This document shows, one piece after another, positions 43,983 through 53,618 of a stretch of 64,000 bases of DNA (the stretch's first letter is position 1; the number at the start of each line of letters is the position of its first letter). The position numbers and the translations under genes were made by a program. Origin of the DNA: an uncultured Alphaproteobacteria bacterium (GTDB taxonomy: Bacteria > Pseudomonadota > Alphaproteobacteria > UBA6615); assembly GCA_943787745.1 (NCBI GenBank), contig CALSNJ010000001.1, forward strand, positions 124,001 through 188,000. Reading direction: 5' to 3'. The notes under the pieces are model-generated. The model saw only the letters and a list, made by a program, of their open reading frames with translations, made no database searches and was not told the origin of the DNA.

Positions 43983-45221
43983 TCAACTGTCTTGCAGGTT
44001 CCGCCAGATCTTGTCGAAGGACGCATGGGTATCACCGAAAGCTTCCACAACCATCGGATCAAAATGGCCGCCGGAATCGATACGGTCATCACCATGCAGA
44101 ATGATGTCCCGGGCATGTGCGTGATCGAAGGATGGTTTGTAAGGCCGCCGGGAGCGTAGCGCGTCATAGATATCAGCGATCTGGACGATCCGGGCGGAGA
44201 GCGGAATATCATCGCCGCGCTTGCCGGCCGGATAGCCGCTGCCATCCCATTTTTCGTGGTGGTTCAGGGCGATTTCGGCGGCCATGGCCAGCCGCGGTGA
44301 CTGGCTGAGAATGCGATGACCATAAACCGTGTGGTTGTCCATTTCGCGGCGCTCGGCAGAATCCAGCGCGCTTGTCTTTCGCAAGACAGAAGGGGCGACG
44401 CCCATTTTTCCAACATCGTGGAGTTGGGCCGAGTAGCGGAGCTGGTGACAATATTTGGCGTCCTTGCCCAAAGTCTGTCCGAGAAAATGACTGTATTCGT
44501 TGACCCGGAACACATGGTTCCCGGTGCCTTCATCATAGATTTCGGCAGCACGTGCGAGCATGGAAATCGCAAGGCGAAACGCATCATCGCCGCGCACGCC
44601 TTCGATATCCTCAATGAAGGCAAGGCGTTCAACCTGCGTTCGCAAACGTTCAGTGCGGGCACTCGTATCCAGTTGGGTCTGGCTGATCTGTTCGAGAAGA
44701 TCGGCATGTTCCACAGCCGCGCCCGCCAACCGGCAAAACCGAACAAATAGGTCCAGAGGGGCTGTGGAAAAATTTCGACCTGAGATGGTGTCGGTTGAGA
44801 GAACGAGGACGCCGATGATGTTTTTGGCGTGATTGGTCAATGGAAAGGCCGCAGTGGCGCCGGGTTCAAAGCCGGGCGGAATATCCACATCCCGGTTCAG
44901 AGTTGCGATCGCGTCCGGTGTCGTCGCATCATCAAATTTCAGGGTCGCGCCGGTCCGGACGGCAATCGTGGCCATCGCGGGCAGGTCCAGAGAAATTCGA
45001 TGCTCGGCTGGCTTCGGTCCAGGATGGGTTGCCGCATGCACAAGGCTGTCATCCTCTGCGTCTTGGCGTCGCAGATAGAGCACCCCGGCATCCGCTCCAA
45101 CAAGCGCGCAGGCCTGATTGAGAGCCTTCTCTGCAATTGTCGTTGCGGATTGACCGGGATGGTGGTCGAGCATTTCTGCAAAGGAAAGCCGGCTGGTCAT
45201 CACATCATTTGCTTCTTGCAC
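43983..45221 (-). CDS. GAF-HD-GYP cyclic-di-GMP phosphodiesterase
   Basis: This protein is 412 residues from GTG 45221; ATG 45200 is an alternative. A GAF-like sensor spans about 25-175. The HD-GYP domain holds H268-D269 with K272 (QLHDVGKMG), and HHEKWDGSGYPAG (321-333) carries the GYP signature. DIYDALRSRRPYK completes the core. The enzyme would cleave c-di-GMP and lower it, favouring motility. Its position near chemotaxis and glycosylation genes fits, but co-regulation is not shown. It is cytoplasmic. Confidence 0.9.
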   Translation of the reverse strand: MQEANDVMTSRLSFAEMLDHHPGQSATTIAEKALNQACALVGADAGVLYLRRQDAEDDSLVHAATHPGPKPAEHRISLDLPAMATIAVRTGATLKFDDATTPDAIATLNRDVDIPPGFEPGATAAFPLTNHAKNIIGVLVLSTDTISGRNFSTAPLDLFVRFCRLAGAAVEHADLLEQISQTQLDTSARTERLRTQVERLAFIEDIEGVRGDDAFRLAISMLARAAEIYDEGTGNHVFRVNEYSHFLGQTLGKDAKYCHQLRYSAQLHDVGKMGVAPSVLRKTSALDSAERREMDNHTVYGHRILSQSPRLAMAAEIALNHHEKWDGSGYPAGKRGDDIPLSARIVQIADIYDALRSRRPYKPSFDHAHARDIILHGDDRIDSGGHFDPMVVEAFGDTHASFDKIWRNLQDS

Positions 45222-45282
45222 GGTGGACAGATTTTCAGGACGTGAAGCCTATCGACAACTCCTGAACATCGCGTGAACCGCG

Positions 45283-46047
45283 CTAGAAATCTTCAAGTCC
45301 GGCGCGCAGGGTGAGGTCATTGAACTGAATTTCACAATGCTTGCCCGCGAGGTCTGCCGGCGCTTCACGGGCGAGCCAGGCCAGCATTTTTGCCGGACGT
45401 TCGGGCTTCTGACCCTGATTGGGGCTGAGGGCCTGGGCGCGGAATGCCGGGCTGGCGTAGATCTCGGCAACCATGTCTGTCTGGGTAAATCCGGGGGACA
45501 GTGCAAAAATTTTGACACCGGTTTCGGCCAGATCGAAATGCAGGCATTGGGTCATCGACAGCAGGGCCGCTTTCGAGGCGCAATACGCCGCATAGAAGCG
45601 GTCCGGCATAAAGGCACGCGCGCTGGTGATGTTGATGATGGATCCTGAATCATGTTCGAGCATCGAAGGGAGAACGGCCGAAATCAGGTTGTAAGGGCCC
45701 ATTACATTGCCCATGAGGACGGCCTGGAACCGATCCGGGGTGACTTCGTCGACCGGCCCGACAACGTTCATGCCGGCATTGTTGATCAGGACATCGATCC
45801 GGCCATGTGCGGCGACCACGCCGTCGACAAAGGCCTTCGCGGCAGCGGCGTCCGAGACATCGAAGCCGTGGCATTCCGCCGTGGCCCCCAGCTCTTCGAC
45901 GGCTGATTTGGTGTCGGCACAGGCTTCCGGGGTTCGTGCGCACAGGATGAAGTGCGGGCCATCAGGGGCCATTTCACGTGCGGCGGCGGCGCCGATACCC
46001 CGGCTTGCGCCTGTGAGGACGACGATCTTGTTTTTCAGTCCGGACAT
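45283..46047 (-). CDS. short-chain dehydrogenase/reductase
   Basis: This protein is 254 residues from ATG 46047, preceded by GGAG. The NAD(P) motif is LTGASRGIGAAAARE, NNAG follows at LINNAGMNVVGP, and the active site is YAAYCASKAALLS with Ser upstream in ITSARAF. The C-terminal part NQGQKPERPAKMLAWLA is unusual for FabG and suggests a different substrate. It stands alone between the HD-GYP gene and the BI-1 gene. Substrate unknown. Confidence 0.88.
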   Translation of the reverse strand: MSGLKNKIVVLTGASRGIGAAAAREMAPDGPHFILCARTPEACADTKSAVEELGATAECHGFDVSDAAAAKAFVDGVVAAHGRIDVLINNAGMNVVGPVDEVTPDRFQAVLMGNVMGPYNLISAVLPSMLEHDSGSIINITSARAFMPDRFYAAYCASKAALLSMTQCLHFDLAETGVKIFALSPGFTQTDMVAEIYASPAFRAQALSPNQGQKPERPAKMLAWLAREAPADLAGKHCEIQFNDLTLRAGLEDF

Positions 46048-46097
46048 CGGTGGCTCCATTCAATCAATTCCTGCAGGGGATATTGACCTGCACCCGA

Positions 46098-46132
46098 CCA
46101 AAAGAAAACGCCCGGGACAGGCCCGGGCGTTT
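46098..46132 (-). terminator. intrinsic terminator of the BI-1/YccA gene
   Basis: AAACGCCCGGG (46106-46116) and CCCGGGCGTTT (46122-46132) form a perfect 11-bp stem with a 5-nt loop. On the minus strand it is followed by TTCTTTTGG, ending the gene that stops at 46155. Confidence 0.88.
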
Positions 46133-46154
46133 GAATTGTTGTCTGCCGGTTCGC

Positions 46155-46901
46155 CTATTCGCGATTGCCGAAGAGATGCAGCAGCATCATGAAGAGGTTG
46201 ATGAAGTCCAGATAGAGACGCAGCGCGCCCATGATGGCCTTCTTGCCGGCCACTTCCGAACCGTCGAGCTCGTTATACATCTCCTTGATCTTCTGGGTGT
46301 CGTAAGCCGTAAGACCAACGAAGACCAGAACACCGATCACCGAAATAGCGAATTGCATCACCGTCGAACCGATGAACATATTCACGATGCTCGCAATGAT
46401 GATGCCGATCAGGCCCATGAACAGGAATGAGCCCAAACCCGACAGGTCACGCTTGGTGGTGTAACCATAAAGGCTCATCGCGGCGAAGGTTGCCGCCGTA
46501 ATAAAGAACACGCGGGCGATACTTGCGCCGGTGAAGGTCAGGAAGATGTGGCTCAGAGAAAGCCCCATCACGCCCGCGAACAGCCAGAACACCAACTGCG
46601 CGGTGGAGGCCTTCATGCGTTGGATTCCAAAGCTCAGAACCATGATGAAGGCCAACGGCGAAAGCATCGCGATCCAGGCGAGCATCGTCGGCTGAACCTG
46701 CCCGACTGCGTTCTGCGCATAGAAAAGCTGCAGAAGTGCGGGTGTGCTTGAGACCATGTAGGCCACGATGCCGGTCAGTGCGAGGCCGGTTGTCATGTAG
46801 TTGTAGACGCGCAGCATGTAGGACCGCAGGCCCTCATCAATCTGTGCGTCGGCTTGTGTGCGGCCCTGAATAACGGTGCCGCGGTTGAATTCGTTCGCCA
46901 T
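46155..46901 (-). CDS. Bax inhibitor-1/YccA family membrane protein
   Basis: This 248-residue protein has seven hydrophobic segments. The N-terminus RSYMLRVYNYMTTGLALTGI is the conserved opening of BI-1 proteins. The C-terminal VGLTAYDTQKIKEMY with its Asp pair matches the pH-sensing calcium-leak site of the family, and ALRLYLDFINLFMMLLHLF closes it. Bacterial members interact with FtsH or leak Ca2+; the precise role here is unknown. It is monocistronic with its own terminator. Confidence 0.93.
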   Translation of the reverse strand: MANEFNRGTVIQGRTQADAQIDEGLRSYMLRVYNYMTTGLALTGIVAYMVSSTPALLQLFYAQNAVGQVQPTMLAWIAMLSPLAFIMVLSFGIQRMKASTAQLVFWLFAGVMGLSLSHIFLTFTGASIARVFFITAATFAAMSLYGYTTKRDLSGLGSFLFMGLIGIIIASIVNMFIGSTVMQFAISVIGVLVFVGLTAYDTQKIKEMYNELDGSEVAGKKAIMGALRLYLDFINLFMMLLHLFGNRE

Positions 46902-47019
46902 GGTGTTTCGGCCCTTTCGGGGCTCCCCTGCTAAAACGTCAAATCTGTGTCCCGAATATGGGGGGGCTGGGAACGTGAATCAACCGTCCCACAGATGGAA
47001 TTTCCGTGAATTCTACCCT

Positions 47020-47829
47020 TCAGGCGTCAGTCATCGGACGGTTTTGGCTCTTTGCAGCCTGAATCCGGGTGATCAGAGCCATTGATACATGTGTCAACGC
47101 GATCAGAATGGCCAGTCCGGCAAGAATTTCGCGGGCCCATGGGGGTGCCCAGGGCACAAGAATCGCGAGCAGAGCGACGCGCAGCGCCAGTCGGCTCCAG
47201 ATTTGCCAATGTGGAATTTCACCCTTCGGCCCGCGGGGGGCGATTGCTGCATCGGCGAAACCGAAAATTCCTGCCGCGAGAACCCAGGGCCCGACAAGTT
47301 CGAGCTTCATGGGCAGCAGTGCCAATGCCAGCGCGAAGAACGAGCCGGTCATGGTGCTCAGACGTTCACTGAACCCGCTGACAGAGCCTGTGATCCGGGC
47401 AAGCCAGTTGTCCGTGGCTTCCAGAAGCGCGGCCGCCAGCCCAAAAGCAGCAAGCGACCAGAGCAGGGCTTCGGGTGCGCTGTTGGGGGGCATGAGTGCG
47501 ACCCCGCCGAGCATGCAGGCAATTGAGACGCGCACGATCGTGAAACGGGTGCCAGTGGTGAGTTTGACGGGCCCCGCATCACCGGTCGGGTTCAGGCTAT
47601 GCGGGCTGGGAACGATCGCGGAGAGTGCATAGAGCATGACCAGCATCGCCATGCTCGCGACCGGCGGTGCTGTGCCAAGGTGGAAGGCGACGGCATAGAT
47701 GAAGGATACCGACGCCGTGACCAGGAATGTCAGGGGGATGTGGCCAAGCCCCATTGTGTGAACCTTGGGTGGGTGTAGCGGCGGACGGGCTTCAACAGAA
47801 TGTTCGTCTTCGCGGTTCTCGTTGGTCAC
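47020..47829 (-). CDS. degenerate CDP-alcohol phosphatidyltransferase-like membrane protein
   Basis: This 269-residue protein has at least six membrane segments. TGTRFTIVRVSIA resembles the N-terminal family motif. The hallmark D-x2-DG-x2-AR-x8-G-x3-D-x3-D can be aligned to residues 137-162 (LLEATDNWLARITGSVSGFS, then ERLSTMTG). Only the second Asp (D140) and A144-R145 remain: E137, N141, S154, S158 and G162 replace the others, including both C-terminal catalytic Asp residues. It is likely inactive as a transferase or has a new role. It lies 18 nt from the FtsX-like permease gene in the same direction. Confidence 0.65.
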   Translation of the reverse strand: MTNENREDEHSVEARPPLHPPKVHTMGLGHIPLTFLVTASVSFIYAVAFHLGTAPPVASMAMLVMLYALSAIVPSPHSLNPTGDAGPVKLTTGTRFTIVRVSIACMLGGVALMPPNSAPEALLWSLAAFGLAAALLEATDNWLARITGSVSGFSERLSTMTGSFFALALALLPMKLELVGPWVLAAGIFGFADAAIAPRGPKGEIPHWQIWSRLALRVALLAILVPWAPPWAREILAGLAILIALTHVSMALITRIQAAKSQNRPMTDA

Positions 47830-47847
47830 GACAGATTCCCTTGTTCT

Positions 47848-50391
47848 CTATTCGTTGCGCAGCCAGGGCGCAGCTTTCTGGCCCATGGCGCGCCAGGTCC
47901 CGATAAGCCCGGCCCCAACGGTGATCAGGGTGGCAATCAGCGTCGTGACGATGACGGCCATGGGTTCGAAACTCCATGACAGGCGTAACAGATAGGTGAC
48001 AACTGCCCAAGCTGTGATGCTGCCGACCAAGGCTGCGATGGCCGCCGTGACGAGGCCAAGCAGCCCGTACTCCAGAATATAGGCTGTTACGATGTCTCGC
48101 CGGGTTGCACCGAGAACCTTCAGGACAACGCTGTCGTAGATGCGTCGTCGATGTCCGGCAGCGATCGCCCCGGCCAGAACGAGCGTCCCCGCCACCAGCG
48201 TGATCAGAGCAGTCAGGCGGACAGCAAGGCCGACATTGCCGATCAAGGCACTAACGGTTTCAAGCGCACCGCGGACCCGGATCGAAGTGACGTTTGCAAA
48301 CAGGTCTGTCACGGCGCGTTCGAGTGGATCTTCGGCAGATGGTTCGGCATGCACCACGGCAATGTGCATCCGGGGCGCGGATTCGAGGACCCCGGGTGAG
48401 AAGACCATCACGAAATTGATTGCCAATCGCTGCCAGTTGATCTGTCGGGTGTTGGCGACAGTGGCGGTGAATTCACGTCCGAGTATGTTCACGGTGATCG
48501 TGTCGCCGATCTCCAGCCCCAGTCCCCCCGCAATCCGATGGTCGAGGCTGACCAACATATCTCCGGTGTAGTCGGCGGCCCACCATTCACCGCTGACAAT
48601 TTCATTGTGTGACGGCGCTTCACGGGCCCATGTGATGCCGCGATCTCCGCGCAACACCCAGCGGGCATCCGGCGCCACTTCTGCTTCCGACGCAGCGACG
48701 CCATCAATGGCCGTGATGCGCCCGCGCAGCATCGGGACCTGTTCGCTGTGATCAAAACCGGGTACCCCGGCGACAAGATCCCGGAAGGGGTCGATCTGGT
48801 CGGGCTGAATGTCCACAAAGAAGAATGCGGGTGCGTCGGCGGGCAATTCCTCTGCGATCTGGCGTGAAAGGTTTCCTTCGATTGTGGCCACTGTCACCAG
48901 CATCGACAGGCCAAGGCCGAGAGAAAGCACCACTGACGCCGTCGGGGCGCCGGGGCGGTGCAGGCCAGCGACGGCCAGCCGCAAAGCCGGCCGGCGAATG
49001 TCTTTCAGTCGTGCAGCACCCTTTGTAATCCCGGCTGCCGCCAGTCGGAAGGTGGTCATGGCGGCCAGCGATCCGATCACGAACCAGATCGCGAAATAGG
49101 CGTCGGACGCCGTGGCAATTGCCAATGCGGCCAGCGCGCCGCCGAGCAGAACTGTGAGCGTAATATAGGGCGCGCGTGGCCATCCTTTGGTTGGTGACAC
49201 AAGCGAACGGAAGAGACTTCCCGCAGGAATATCGCCAGCGCGTGCGATGGCCCAGACCGAAAAAGTCAGGGCGGTCAGCAGTCCGAAGACGGCTGCCACG
49301 ATCAGGGGTTCGAGGAACAATCCTGATGAGATGCGGATGGGAACGACCTGAGCCAGCAGGTCTGAAGCGACCATTGGCAGTGCGGCCCCCAAGACGAGGC
49401 CGGCGAGAATTCCGATCGTCGCCAGTGAGAGCACCTGCAGCAGATAGATCCGAAAGACCAATGCGCGCGGTGCGCCGATGCATTTTAGCGTTGCGATGGT
49501 CGAAATTTTTCCATCCAGCCAGGCGCGGACAGCATTGGCGACCCCGACCCCGCCGACCAGCAGCGCCGTGAGACCCACAAAAGACAGGAACATCGTCACG
49601 CGACTGATCAGACGGGTCAGGCGTGGCGAGGATTCATCCAGGGTTCGAATGCGCCACCCGGCGTCCGGGAAAGTCTCATTCAGTGTTTCGATGACACCCG
49701 CAGAAAGTAGGTTTTCTGGCAGGCGGAGGCGATAATTGTAGTGAATCAGGCTGCCTGGCTGGACGAGCGCCGTATCTGGTAAGGCGGCGGCCGAGATCAT
49801 CGCGCGGGGGCCCAGAGAAAATATTCCCGACCCGCCAATGCGGTCAGGTTCGTGGGTGATGGCTGCGCGAATTTCGAAACGGGTTTCGCCGATTCGCAGT
49901 TTGTCTCCAATATCAACGCCGAGTTTTGACAGCAGTTCGGGTGCCGCCGCCACACCCCAGATACCGTCCCGTTGGGCGAGGAGCGTATCGCGCGGCAGCG
50001 GGGGATTGGTTTCAAGTGTGCCGTAAAGCGGATAGGTCCCCTCAACGGTTTTCAGCTCAACGAGCGTGCGTGCCGCCTGTTCGTTTTCCGCCCGTGCCAT
50101 CGCCCGCATCTCGGCGCTGGCGGCTACGATGCCCGCCGAATCCATTGCAGCGCGCTCTTCGGGAGAGGCGGGACGGTGAACGATATCAACCAGAAGGTCG
50201 CCGCCGAGAATTTCCCGGGCGTCGGAGCTAATACTGTCTTCCAGCATGGCGCGGGTCGAGCCAACCGCGGCGATGGCAGCGACACCGAGCGCCAGACAGG
50301 CCACGAAAATGCGGAAGCCCTGCGCACCGCCGCGCAGCTCCCGCCGTGCCAGTCGTGCCGCCAGCGGCCAGGAAATATCGGTATGCGTCAC
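47848..50391 (-). CDS. FtsX-type ABC transporter permease (YbbP-like)
   Basis: This protein is 847 residues from GTG 50391, overlapping the ATPase stop (GTGA). The architecture is two FtsX-type units: an N-terminal helix, a large periplasmic domain, and membrane triplets around residues 240-350 and 700-840. SRVTMFLSFVGLTALLVGGV and ATLKCIGAPRALVFRIYLLQ are typical. With the YbbA-like ATPase and TesA esterase upstream it forms the known ybbA-ybbP-tesA locus, thought to act on lipids or lipoproteins in the cell envelope. Confidence 0.9.
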   Translation of the reverse strand: MTHTDISWPLAARLARRELRGGAQGFRIFVACLALGVAAIAAVGSTRAMLEDSISSDAREILGGDLLVDIVHRPASPEERAAMDSAGIVAASAEMRAMARAENEQAARTLVELKTVEGTYPLYGTLETNPPLPRDTLLAQRDGIWGVAAAPELLSKLGVDIGDKLRIGETRFEIRAAITHEPDRIGGSGIFSLGPRAMISAAALPDTALVQPGSLIHYNYRLRLPENLLSAGVIETLNETFPDAGWRIRTLDESSPRLTRLISRVTMFLSFVGLTALLVGGVGVANAVRAWLDGKISTIATLKCIGAPRALVFRIYLLQVLSLATIGILAGLVLGAALPMVASDLLAQVVPIRISSGLFLEPLIVAAVFGLLTALTFSVWAIARAGDIPAGSLFRSLVSPTKGWPRAPYITLTVLLGGALAALAIATASDAYFAIWFVIGSLAAMTTFRLAAAGITKGAARLKDIRRPALRLAVAGLHRPGAPTASVVLSLGLGLSMLVTVATIEGNLSRQIAEELPADAPAFFFVDIQPDQIDPFRDLVAGVPGFDHSEQVPMLRGRITAIDGVAASEAEVAPDARWVLRGDRGITWAREAPSHNEIVSGEWWAADYTGDMLVSLDHRIAGGLGLEIGDTITVNILGREFTATVANTRQINWQRLAINFVMVFSPGVLESAPRMHIAVVHAEPSAEDPLERAVTDLFANVTSIRVRGALETVSALIGNVGLAVRLTALITLVAGTLVLAGAIAAGHRRRIYDSVVLKVLGATRRDIVTAYILEYGLLGLVTAAIAALVGSITAWAVVTYLLRLSWSFEPMAVIVTTLIATLITVGAGLIGTWRAMGQKAAPWLRNE

Positions 50392-51125
50392 GAGGCGGCT
50401 TCGGCTTTGACGATCAGTCCGTCGCGCAAATGAACGGTGCGGTCGCAACGTGCCGCGATCGCCGGATCATGGGTGATCAAGAGCAGGGTCGTGCCGTGCT
50501 GATCTGACAAATCGAACAGGGTTTCAATAATTGTTGTGCCGGTTTCTCCATCAAGGTTGCCTGTCGGCTCGTCGGCCAGCAGCAAGTCAGGTCCGGGCGC
50601 AAAGGCGCGGGCCAATGCCACACGCTGTTGTTCGCCACCAGAAAGTTGCGAGGGATAATGGTCGAGCCGGTGGCCGAGACCGACAGTCTCGAGGCTGGCC
50701 CGCGCGCGTTCGAACGCGTCATCGGCGCCTGCGAATTCCAGAGGGACGGCCACATTTTCGAGCGCGTTCATGGTGGGGATCAGGTGAAAGGCCTGAAACA
50801 CGATCCCGACACGCGTACGGCGAAATCGCGCGAGATCGTCCTCGTTGAACTTCGATAAATCTTCCCCGGCAATCGTTACGCGACCGCCGGTCGGTCGCTC
50901 CAGACCGGCGATCACCATCATCATGGTGGACTTGCCCGACCCGGATGGACCCACCACGCCCACCGTTTCGCCGCGTTCGACGGTCAGGTTGATTCCACGC
51001 AGGATATTGACGTTGCCGCCTGCACTCGCCAAATGAAGCTCAGCCCCGGCGAGCGCGATCATAGGTTGCGCATGCGCGGAATTGCCCGGGGTGTCGTTTT
51101 CCCCCGCGCCAGACAGGTTGTTCAT
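50388..51125 (-). CDS. ABC transporter ATP-binding protein (YbbA/LolD-like)
   Basis: This 245-residue ATPase has Walker [10 protein letters not shown] (59-67), Q-loop [17 protein letters not shown], signature [14 protein letters not shown], Walker [13 protein letters not shown] and the H-switch [10 protein letters not shown]. This matches MacB/LolD/YbbA-type ATPases partnered with FtsX-like permeases. A 20-residue Gly/Asn-rich N-terminus precedes the domain. It is translationally coupled to the permease and divergent from the esterase gene. Confidence 0.95.
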   Translation of the reverse strand: MNNLSGAGENDTPGNSAHAQPMIALAGAELHLASAGGNVNILRGINLTVERGETVGVVGPSGSGKSTMMMVIAGLERPTGGRVTIAGEDLSKFNEDDLARFRRTRVGIVFQAFHLIPTMNALENVAVPLEFAGADDAFERARASLETVGLGHRLDHYPSQLSGGEQQRVALARAFAPGPDLLLADEPTGNLDGETGTTIIETLFDLSDQHGTTLLLITHDPAIAARCDRTVHLRDGLIVKAEAAS

Positions 51126-51180
51126 GATGGCTCGCTTTCACCAGAAGAGGTCACATACAGTTTGTACATATGGCCGTCAG

Positions 51181-51867
51181 TTGCGGATCATCAACGAAAC
51201 AATTTTACGTGTGATCGGCACCGGCCTGTTGGTGATGGGGTTTTTGTGGGTTCTTGCGGCTCCTGCAACAGCCGCTGAGCGCCCGGTTATCCTTGCTTTT
51301 GGGGACAGTCTGTCAGCCGGATATGGGCTCGACAATGAAGATTCTTTTCCGGTACAGCTCGAGCGTGCACTTCAGGATAAGGGTATCGACGCTCAGGTCA
51401 TAAACTCCGGCGTTTCAGGGGACACAACGGCTGGGGGTCGTGCGCGGCTGGGTTGGTCCATGCCTGCGAATGTTGATCTTGTGATCCTCGAGCTGGGTGC
51501 AAATGATGGGTTGCGCGGTGTCAATCCCGACGAAACCGAAGCCAATCTGGATGCGATGCTTCGTGCATTGTCGGAGCGCAAAACGAAGATCCTGTTTACG
51601 GGCATGCTGGCGCCCCCCAATCTTGGGCGCGAGTACGGAAGTGCTTTCAATGCCGTGTTCCCACGTCTCGCGGAAAAACATGATGTCACGTTCTATCCCT
51701 TTTTTCTGGAAGGGGTGGCTGGCGACACCCGCCTGAACCAGCGGGATGGGATACATCCGAATGCTGAAGGGGTCGCGCGAATCGTCGACCGCATAACACC
51801 ATATGTCATGATCGCTCTTGGCCAGACTGGCGCGGCGTTGCCGGAACAGAAGACACAATCAGAATGA
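51181..51867 (+). CDS. tesA: SGNH/GDSL arylesterase-lysophospholipase (TesA-like)
   Basis: This protein is 228 residues if it starts at TTG 51181; GTG 51211 is another option, and the open frame reaches 51082 into the divergent gene. A signal peptide-like stretch (VIGTGLLVMGFLWVLAAPAT) precedes the periplasmic enzyme. SGNH blocks are AFGDSLSAGYG (nucleophile S43), GVSGDTTAGG, LGANDGLRG, and DGIHPNAEG with the catalytic Asp/His. TesA hydrolyses acyl esters and thioesters. The divergent YbbAP genes are its usual partners. Confidence 0.9.
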   Translation: MRIINETILRVIGTGLLVMGFLWVLAAPATAAERPVILAFGDSLSAGYGLDNEDSFPVQLERALQDKGIDAQVINSGVSGDTTAGGRARLGWSMPANVDLVILELGANDGLRGVNPDETEANLDAMLRALSERKTKILFTGMLAPPNLGREYGSAFNAVFPRLAEKHDVTFYPFFLEGVAGDTRLNQRDGIHPNAEGVARIVDRITPYVMIALGQTGAALPEQKTQSE

Positions 51868-52997
51868 CGATATTTCCATTCGCCCATGCGGGCGTCACGA
51901 CTGAAGGCCCGGTCACGTCCTGGACGGGTTGGCCGGACCTCTTGGAGGTGTGCCTCTCCCAACTCGATGGGCCATCGCAGGGCTTTGGTCTTGTCTATGT
52001 GACCGACCCGCTGGGCGGTGACATTTCTGATATCGTTGAAGTTCTGCGCACGCGCACCGGAATAGATATCTGGCGCGGTGCTGTCGCGCCGGCGATTTGT
52101 GCCACAGGGATCGAATATTTCGATACGCCTGCAATCGCACTCATGGTTCTCGATGTACCTGACTCGGATATAGCTGCGTTCCCTGGTGAGCCCGGCAACA
52201 ACGAGTTGCAGGTGGCGAGCCGCGCCCATCTGGGCATTGTTCATGCCGATCCGCGACAGGCTGCTGCGCTTGAGGCCATGCCGGAACTGGCAAAAACCAC
52301 AGGCGCGTATCTGGTGGGTGGACTGACGAGTGGAGCGAGCCCGGCGCCGCTGGTTGGCGCGCCCGATGCACCTTCAGGTCTTGCCGGAGTTTTGTTGACC
52401 GACCAGGTGCCGCTTTCAACAGGTCTGACTCAGGGATGTTCTCCCATTGGTCTGGTTCACACGATCACCGGAATGCACGAGGGAATCGTGACCGAACTGG
52501 ATGGTGAGGATGCGCTGGAGGTGCTCAAGGCGGATGTCGGTGCATTGCTTGCCCGTGACCTCCGTCAGCTTGCCGGATATGTGCATGCTGCAATTCCCGT
52601 CTCTGGCTCGGATCAGGCCGATTATCTGGTGCGTAATCTGGTTGGCTTTGATGTGGACCAGGGATGGATCGCCGTCGCCGAAGGTTTGCGGGTTGGCGAT
52701 CGATTGCGGTTCGTCCGGCGGGATGCGGCAAGTGCGATTGAGGACATGCAACGCATGCTGGATGACGTGAAACGTCGGGCGGGCGAGAGGCCTCGTGGCG
52801 CGGTCTATCACAGCTGTGTGGCACGTGGGCCCCATCAGTTCGGTCCCGGTTCACAGGAACTCACCATGATTGCCGAGACCTTTGGCGATATCCCTGTTGT
52901 GGGTTTTTTCGGGAATGGCGAGATATCCCATGACCGGCTCTATACCTATACCGGCGTGTTGACGGTGTTTTGTGAACCGGAGGAGGCGAAGGGTTGA
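51864..52997 (+). CDS. FIST-domain signal transduction protein
   Basis: This 377-residue protein contains FIST-N and FIST-C. The N-part shows GGLTSGASPAPLVG, and the C-terminal VVGFFGNGEISHDRLYTYTG is the conserved FIST-C end. FIST domains bind small ligands, perhaps amino acids, and are often coupled to signalling proteins. It is a stand-alone sensor here. Its start overlaps the tesA stop by 4 nt and its stop overlaps thpR, so it is part of a coupled run. Cytoplasmic by appearance. Confidence 0.85.
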   Translation: MTIFPFAHAGVTTEGPVTSWTGWPDLLEVCLSQLDGPSQGFGLVYVTDPLGGDISDIVEVLRTRTGIDIWRGAVAPAICATGIEYFDTPAIALMVLDVPDSDIAAFPGEPGNNELQVASRAHLGIVHADPRQAAALEAMPELAKTTGAYLVGGLTSGASPAPLVGAPDAPSGLAGVLLTDQVPLSTGLTQGCSPIGLVHTITGMHEGIVTELDGEDALEVLKADVGALLARDLRQLAGYVHAAIPVSGSDQADYLVRNLVGFDVDQGWIAVAEGLRVGDRLRFVRRDAASAIEDMQRMLDDVKRRAGERPRGAVYHSCVARGPHQFGPGSQELTMIAETFGDIPVVGFFGNGEISHDRLYTYTGVLTVFCEPEEAKG

Positions 52998-53554
52998 TCC
53001 GGCTTTTTGTCGCGATTCCGATCCCAGATCAGCTTCGCTTGCGGCTGACAGGTTTGCGTGGGCAAGTTCCCGGCGCGCGCTGGACACTACCGGAGAATAT
53101 GCATCTCACCCTCCGTTTCGTCGGGGAAATAGATGAGGATGCGGCAGATGATGTTCATGACGCATTGGCGCGAATTACAGCAGACCCGTTCGATGTGCAG
53201 CTCTCGGGCGTGGGTCATTTTGAGTCTCGCGGACAGGTTCGTGCTCTTTGGGCTGGCGTTGCACGAAATGATGAATTGGCGCATTTGCAATCACGGATAG
53301 AGGTTGCCTGTCAGCGTGCCGGGCTGCCACCTGAAACCCGGCGCTTCCACCCCCATGTAACTCTCGGCCGGTGCCGGGATACCAGCCTGGCCCGCGTGGC
53401 GCCGTTTGTTGCCGAGCATGCCGGTTTCGTGGCCCCGGCGTTTCCGGTGGAGCGCTTTGTGCTCTATTCTTCGGTGCTTGGGCGGTCCGGCTCGGTTTAT
53501 ATTCCCGAGATGGATTACCCCCTCGGGGTCTATCTGCCAGCCGACGGGCATTGA
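52994..53554 (+). CDS. thpR: RNA 2',3'-cyclic phosphodiesterase (LigT/2H family)
   Basis: This protein is 186 residues from TTG 52994, which overlaps the FIST stop (TTGA) and follows GGAGG. The two catalytic HxTx motifs are H37-L-T39-L and H121-V-T123-L. RLFVAIPIPDQ and ENMHLTLRFVGEI are classic LigT/ThpR openings. The enzyme opens 2',3'-cyclic phosphates at RNA ends. No tRNA ligase is nearby. Confidence 0.93.
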   Translation: MIRLFVAIPIPDQLRLRLTGLRGQVPGARWTLPENMHLTLRFVGEIDEDAADDVHDALARITADPFDVQLSGVGHFESRGQVRALWAGVARNDELAHLQSRIEVACQRAGLPPETRRFHPHVTLGRCRDTSLARVAPFVAEHAGFVAPAFPVERFVLYSSVLGRSGSVYIPEMDYPLGVYLPADGH

Positions 53555-53618
53555 TCCAGGCTGGGGTTGCTCGCTAGGCTGGTCCTTTCCAACGGACCCT
53601 GGCCGAACTGGGCTTTTC

